64,000 bases of DNA, taken from positions 465,829 through 529,828 of the forward strand of contig BDIU01000099.1 of NCBI GenBank assembly GCA_002118135.1. Reading direction: 5' to 3'. The translations under genes were made by a program, and so were the position numbers. Below, one piece after another: positions 61,134 through 64,000 of the stretch. The notes below the pieces were generated by a model. It was not told the origin of the DNA. It did no database searches and worked only from the letters and a program-made list of their open reading frames with translations. This stretch comes from Trebouxia sp. TZW2008 (lineage: Eukaryota > Chlorophyta > Trebouxiophyceae > Trebouxiales > Trebouxiaceae). How positions within the stretch are numbered: position 1 is the first letter of the stretch; each line of letters starts with the position of its first letter.

Positions 61134-63747
61134 TCAGCTGTTGCCAACATTTTGGACAGCCTGCAGAGCTTCTTCCAGAGCAAACGCCCAGTGTGTCCAA
61201 TGGGTTCCGCCTTGACAGTACACTGTATAGGGCGGCCTGATAGGACCATCTGCGCTGAGCTCTGACGTGCTGCCATCAATGAATGTTCCATCAGCAAATA
61301 TGACCTCATCACCATATCCTGGAGTAACACCTGCAATACACATATACTGTGATGTACTCTGTTGGAAACAGATTGTTGCAACTTGCAGCACAGTATAGAG
61401 CGGCCTGACAGGACCATCTGCGCTCAACTCTGACGTGCTGCCATCAATGAATTTTTCATCAGCAAATATGACCTCATCACCATATCCTGGAGTAACACCT
61501 GCAACACACATGTACTGTGATGTACTCTGATGAAAACAGATTGTTGCAGATTGCGGTACAGTATAGAGCGGCCTGACAGGACCGTCTGACATGCTGCCGT
61601 CTATGAATGTGCCCTCAGCAAATATGACCTCATCTCCATGCCCTGGAGTAACACCTGCAACACACATGTACTTCAATACAGGTGTTGAGCAATACTGTGC
61701 AAACCTTGCAATGGATGACACAGCGTATGCTTGCAAGCAATCCCTGGGGAACTGTGTGCTCGATCAGCAGAACTACAGAGCTATTTATTGTACTTGAGAG
61801 GCTGCTGGAGTGTGGCTAACGGGGTAGTTTGCTGCAGCTGAAACAGTAGCTGAATAACATATACAGCTGTCCAATAACAATGTTCATGCATGGCTTGACT
61901 GAATATAGTCTCGATACTTGACTGCATATAGTCTACGTCAACACACCAAAATTCAACAACAGTAAATCATCGCACGTAAAATGAGTAGCGCATTATATGG
62001 TGAGAGTATGATTCGATGAGATGCAACGCAAGCAGTAAAATATGCAATACGCTGGCGGCAATATGTACAGCGAATCCGCAAGTATTTTGAAGTGTTAAAC
62101 ATTGAAAATAAGGGTACATAATTTTACTGCGGGCACATACTCTGTAGGAGTACATAGTACAGTTAAGCCTTGTTGTAAGGACACTCGATGTAAGGACAAT
62201 CTCAATGTAAGGACAGTGCTATTGGTGACCAATCACTGCATTCTGACTGCAGTGGTCCTTCTGAGTAAGGACAACTTGATGTAAGGACAAATTTCTTGGA
62301 CACCAGAGCAGTCGTTACAACAAGCGTTTACTGTATAGCAAATTGCAGCAAGATGGCCACGTCAATGAATGTGCCATCAGTGACTATGAGCTCATCTGCA
62401 TAACCTGGTGCAAAAGTCAATGTAGCTTGCCTGCAATGGGCTGCACATAAAATCCACAGGGCAGCCAATTTGCACAGCCCAAGAAACAGGCGTCATGTTC
62501 ATCATGAGTCATGGACTGACTGAGTGCAGTGTACTGCAGTACTTTCCTACTCATGCAGAAAGTAGTTGAATGCAGCGCCAGTGTAGCTTACCTGGTATGG
62601 GCTGGACATAAGACCCAACAGGACAGCAGGTTTGCACAGCCCGGCAGAAGGCAGTCATCTTGTCAGGGGACCCAAGGTGTACAGCTGTGATGAAGGAGTG
62701 GGTTTGGGGTAGACCCTGCAGGGGGGTGCAGGGGTACCCCGCCCCGCTCATCACCTCTGCAATCAGGCGGCCGCCTTTCAGGGCTTCCCCAACCATTTGG
62801 GGCGCCAGGAACAGCCCTGCACATGCAAATGTCCATCTGACGTTGAATGGATGTGTGAAATTCCTGACGCTGAAATATTCAAAAGGATGAGAGGATGTTT
62901 GACCAGTTCAATAAATGCCACCTTGCATCGCGATTGTTATGTCTCCCCAGGAACACTACCCGCATCAATATCAAGACCCAGAGCTGTCATGAGAGCTTGT
63001 GCTGCAGCACCTAGCATCGCAAGCTTGTCCTTTGCCTTTATCAAGCATAAAAGTCCTTTTGACTTTTTCAGCACAGTGACTGTTGGATGGTGACTGGAGT
63101 TAGGATGATGCCAATATGCTGATAGTGGTAGCGATGAAACTGCACTGTTAGCACCTACACTGCATCATGAGGCGTACTGTCTCTCCAGGATTGCTGCCAG
63201 CATCAATGCCATCTCGCAGATCTGTCAGACGGGCTTGTGCTGCAGCCATGCATTTTATGTCTGTTGCATCTACAATGCCCCCTTCTTATCCTCACCCCAA
63301 GCCCTCTTTACTTTGAACGATACAGTGGTTTTGTCAAACATGAGCAGCAACAGCACACCTACCTTGCATCATGCATACTGGCTCCTCAGGAATGCTGCCA
63401 GCATCAGTACCAACACGTGGAGCTGTCAGACGAGCCCGTGCTGCAGCCATGAATCAAATGTCTGCTGCATGTACAATGCCCCCTTCTTATCCTCACCCCA
63501 AGCCCTCTTGACTTTGAGGAATACAGTGGTTCTGTCAAACATGAGCAGCAGCAGCAGACCTACCTTGCATGATGAGGCGTACTGTCTCCCCAGGAACGCT
63601 ACCAGCATCAATACCAACACCCGGAGCAGTCAGGCGAGCCTGTGCTGCAGCCACTAAGCTTGCTTTGCCAGCCACATAGCCTCCCCCAGTTACTATGGTG
63701 CCCCCTGGATTCTTGATCAGACTGCCCATACACAAATCAGCCCCGAC
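61134..63747 (-). CDS. Met_gamma_lyase / aluminium-resistance family PLP enzyme, 3' part
   Basis: Exons in the window: 63747-63564, 62816-62592, 61330-61134; the 5' exons lie beyond the right edge. Sequence follows the PF06838 family: VGADLCMGSLIKNPGGTIVT (Ser-Leu-Ile-Lys holds the PLP lysine region), GGGYVAGKASLVAAAQARLT, LFLAPQMVGEALKGG, the SYVQPIPGVTPGYGDEVIFA block, GTFIDGSTSELSADGPIRPP and a final GGTHWTHWAFALEEAL. Related proteins cleave sulfur amino acids or are annotated aluminium resistance; the substrate is not known here. Of several copies, the exon with an intact 3' half is taken as functional in each case. All three exons have echoes. Confidence 0.88.
61395..61736 (-). repeat. 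Two upstream copies of the lyase terminal exon, open in the same frame
   Basis: The acceptor and 5' part of the last exon (CAGGTGTTACTCCAGGATAT onward) recur at about 61504-61395 and 61664-61565, spaced about 174 and 160 bases. Together with the true exon they form one open frame of 200 codons (61736-61134). Confidence 0.93.
62158..62335. mobile_element. TIR element, complete 178-bp copy (MITE-like)
   Basis: Left end TACAGTTAAGCCTTGTTGTA and right end (reverse complement) TACAGTAAACGCTTGTTGTA are inverted repeats. A TA dinucleotide flanks the outer ends, as for Tc1/mariner-type insertions. TGTAAGGACA motifs repeat inside. No coding capacity. Four more copies are in the window, all in introns. 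Confidence 0.85.
62345..62515 (-). repeat. Partial copies of lyase exons in the last intron
   Basis: On the + strand 62420-62515 repeats 62580-62670 (TGTAGCTTACCTGGTATGGG / TGTAGCTTGCCTGCAATGGG and onward), i.e. the 3' part of exon 62816-62592 with its donor. 62352-62410 resembles the GTFIDGSTS part of the terminal exon. Confidence 0.8.
62935..63440 (-). repeat. Three downstream partial copies of lyase exon 63747-63564
   Basis: The exon's 3' part (+ strand TGCCAGCATCAATACCAACA-type to GTGCTGCAGCCA) recurs at about 63383-63443, 63185-63250 and 62945-63015. The nearest copy is the closest in sequence. A linked intron block (ATGCCCCCTTCTTATCCTCA) is also duplicated (63274 and 63474). Confidence 0.9.
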
Positions 63748-63824
63748 CTATGACAGCAAGCACAAAGTTCAGCCACACATCTCGGTGTACTCTGCACTCA
63801 AGTGATGCTTCAAGCGTTCTGTCG

Positions 63825-63940
63825 GTTGAGTTTGTGCTGCAGCCACTAAGTTTGCTTTGCCAGCCACATAGCCTCCCGCCGTTACTATGGTGCCCGCTGG
63901 GTTCTTGATCAGGCTGCCCATACACAAGTCAGCCCCAACC
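63825..63940 (-). repeat. Upstream partial copy of lyase exon 63747-63564
   Basis: Reads VGADLCMGSLIKNPAGTIVT then AGGYVAGKANLVAAAQ with an ATAG acceptor, nearly the same as the true exon, but the 3' half with the donor is missing. Spacing is about 191 bases. Confidence 0.92.
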
Positions 63941-64000
63941 TATGACAGCAAGCACAAAGTTCAGCCACACATCTCGGTGTACTCTGCACTCAAGTGATGC

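Noticed and set aside
61134..61736. A single 200-codon gene with three repeats
   Set aside because: The frame is better explained as the lyase terminal exon plus two intronic echoes, since the family needs only one such block after SYVQPIPG.

Overview
The window is nuclear DNA of a eukaryote, most probably a chlorophyte green alga of the Trebouxiophyceae type. The rank is inferred. The evidence is many short exons split by GT-AG introns whose 3' ends are almost always TGCAG, genes on both strands without operons, plastid and mitochondrial presequences, a TGD1-type plastid lipid importer, and a nuclear tRNA-Leu. Stops are standard (TAA, TAG, TGA).

Layout, left to right: a ~182-bp tandem array (1-700); LCM-family methyltransferase (-, 930-2203, incomplete); malic enzyme (+, 2739-10500, 13 exons); TVP38/TMEM64 membrane protein (+, 11492-12202, intronless); NUDT14-like Nudix hydrolase (+, 12709-16265); secreted PQQ-type beta-propeller quinoprotein (-, 24645-17699, 11 exons); plastid GST-like protein (+, 25081-30300, 8 exons); MNN1-type mannosyltransferase (-, 32445-30897); tRNA-Leu(CAG) (+, 32687-32766); unknown modular protein (-, 38056-33462, 11 exons); TGD1-like permease (+, 38653-44562); DUF1995 plastid protein (-, 46237-44608); unknown plastid membrane protein (-, 48036-46937); LPEAT/LPCAT-type acyltransferase (+, 48607-51516); mitoribosomal protein mS26 (-, 53610-52312); SirB1/transglutaminase-like protein (+, 54306-57898); double-ACT protein (+, 58833-60094); Met_gamma_lyase/aluminium-resistance enzyme (-, 63747-61134, continuing past the right edge). 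Exon phases were followed by hand. Summed lengths are whole codon numbers for every complete model except the mannosyltransferase, which has one unresolved frame change. The genes look like ordinary housekeeping and lipid/plastid genes that do not act together as a cluster.

The striking feature is the introns. In at least nine genes, pieces that straddle an exon-intron junction have been tandemly copied, so introns are filled with decaying ladders of partial exons ('echoes'). Echoes carrying an acceptor and the exon 5' part lie upstream of the functional exon; echoes carrying the exon 3' part and a donor lie downstream. More than twenty ladders follow this rule, some with five or six steps. 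This looks like a process of intron growth by junction-spanning tandem duplication. Inverted copies, long hairpins, a ~177-bp TIR element family and a Ty3/gypsy fragment also sit in introns.
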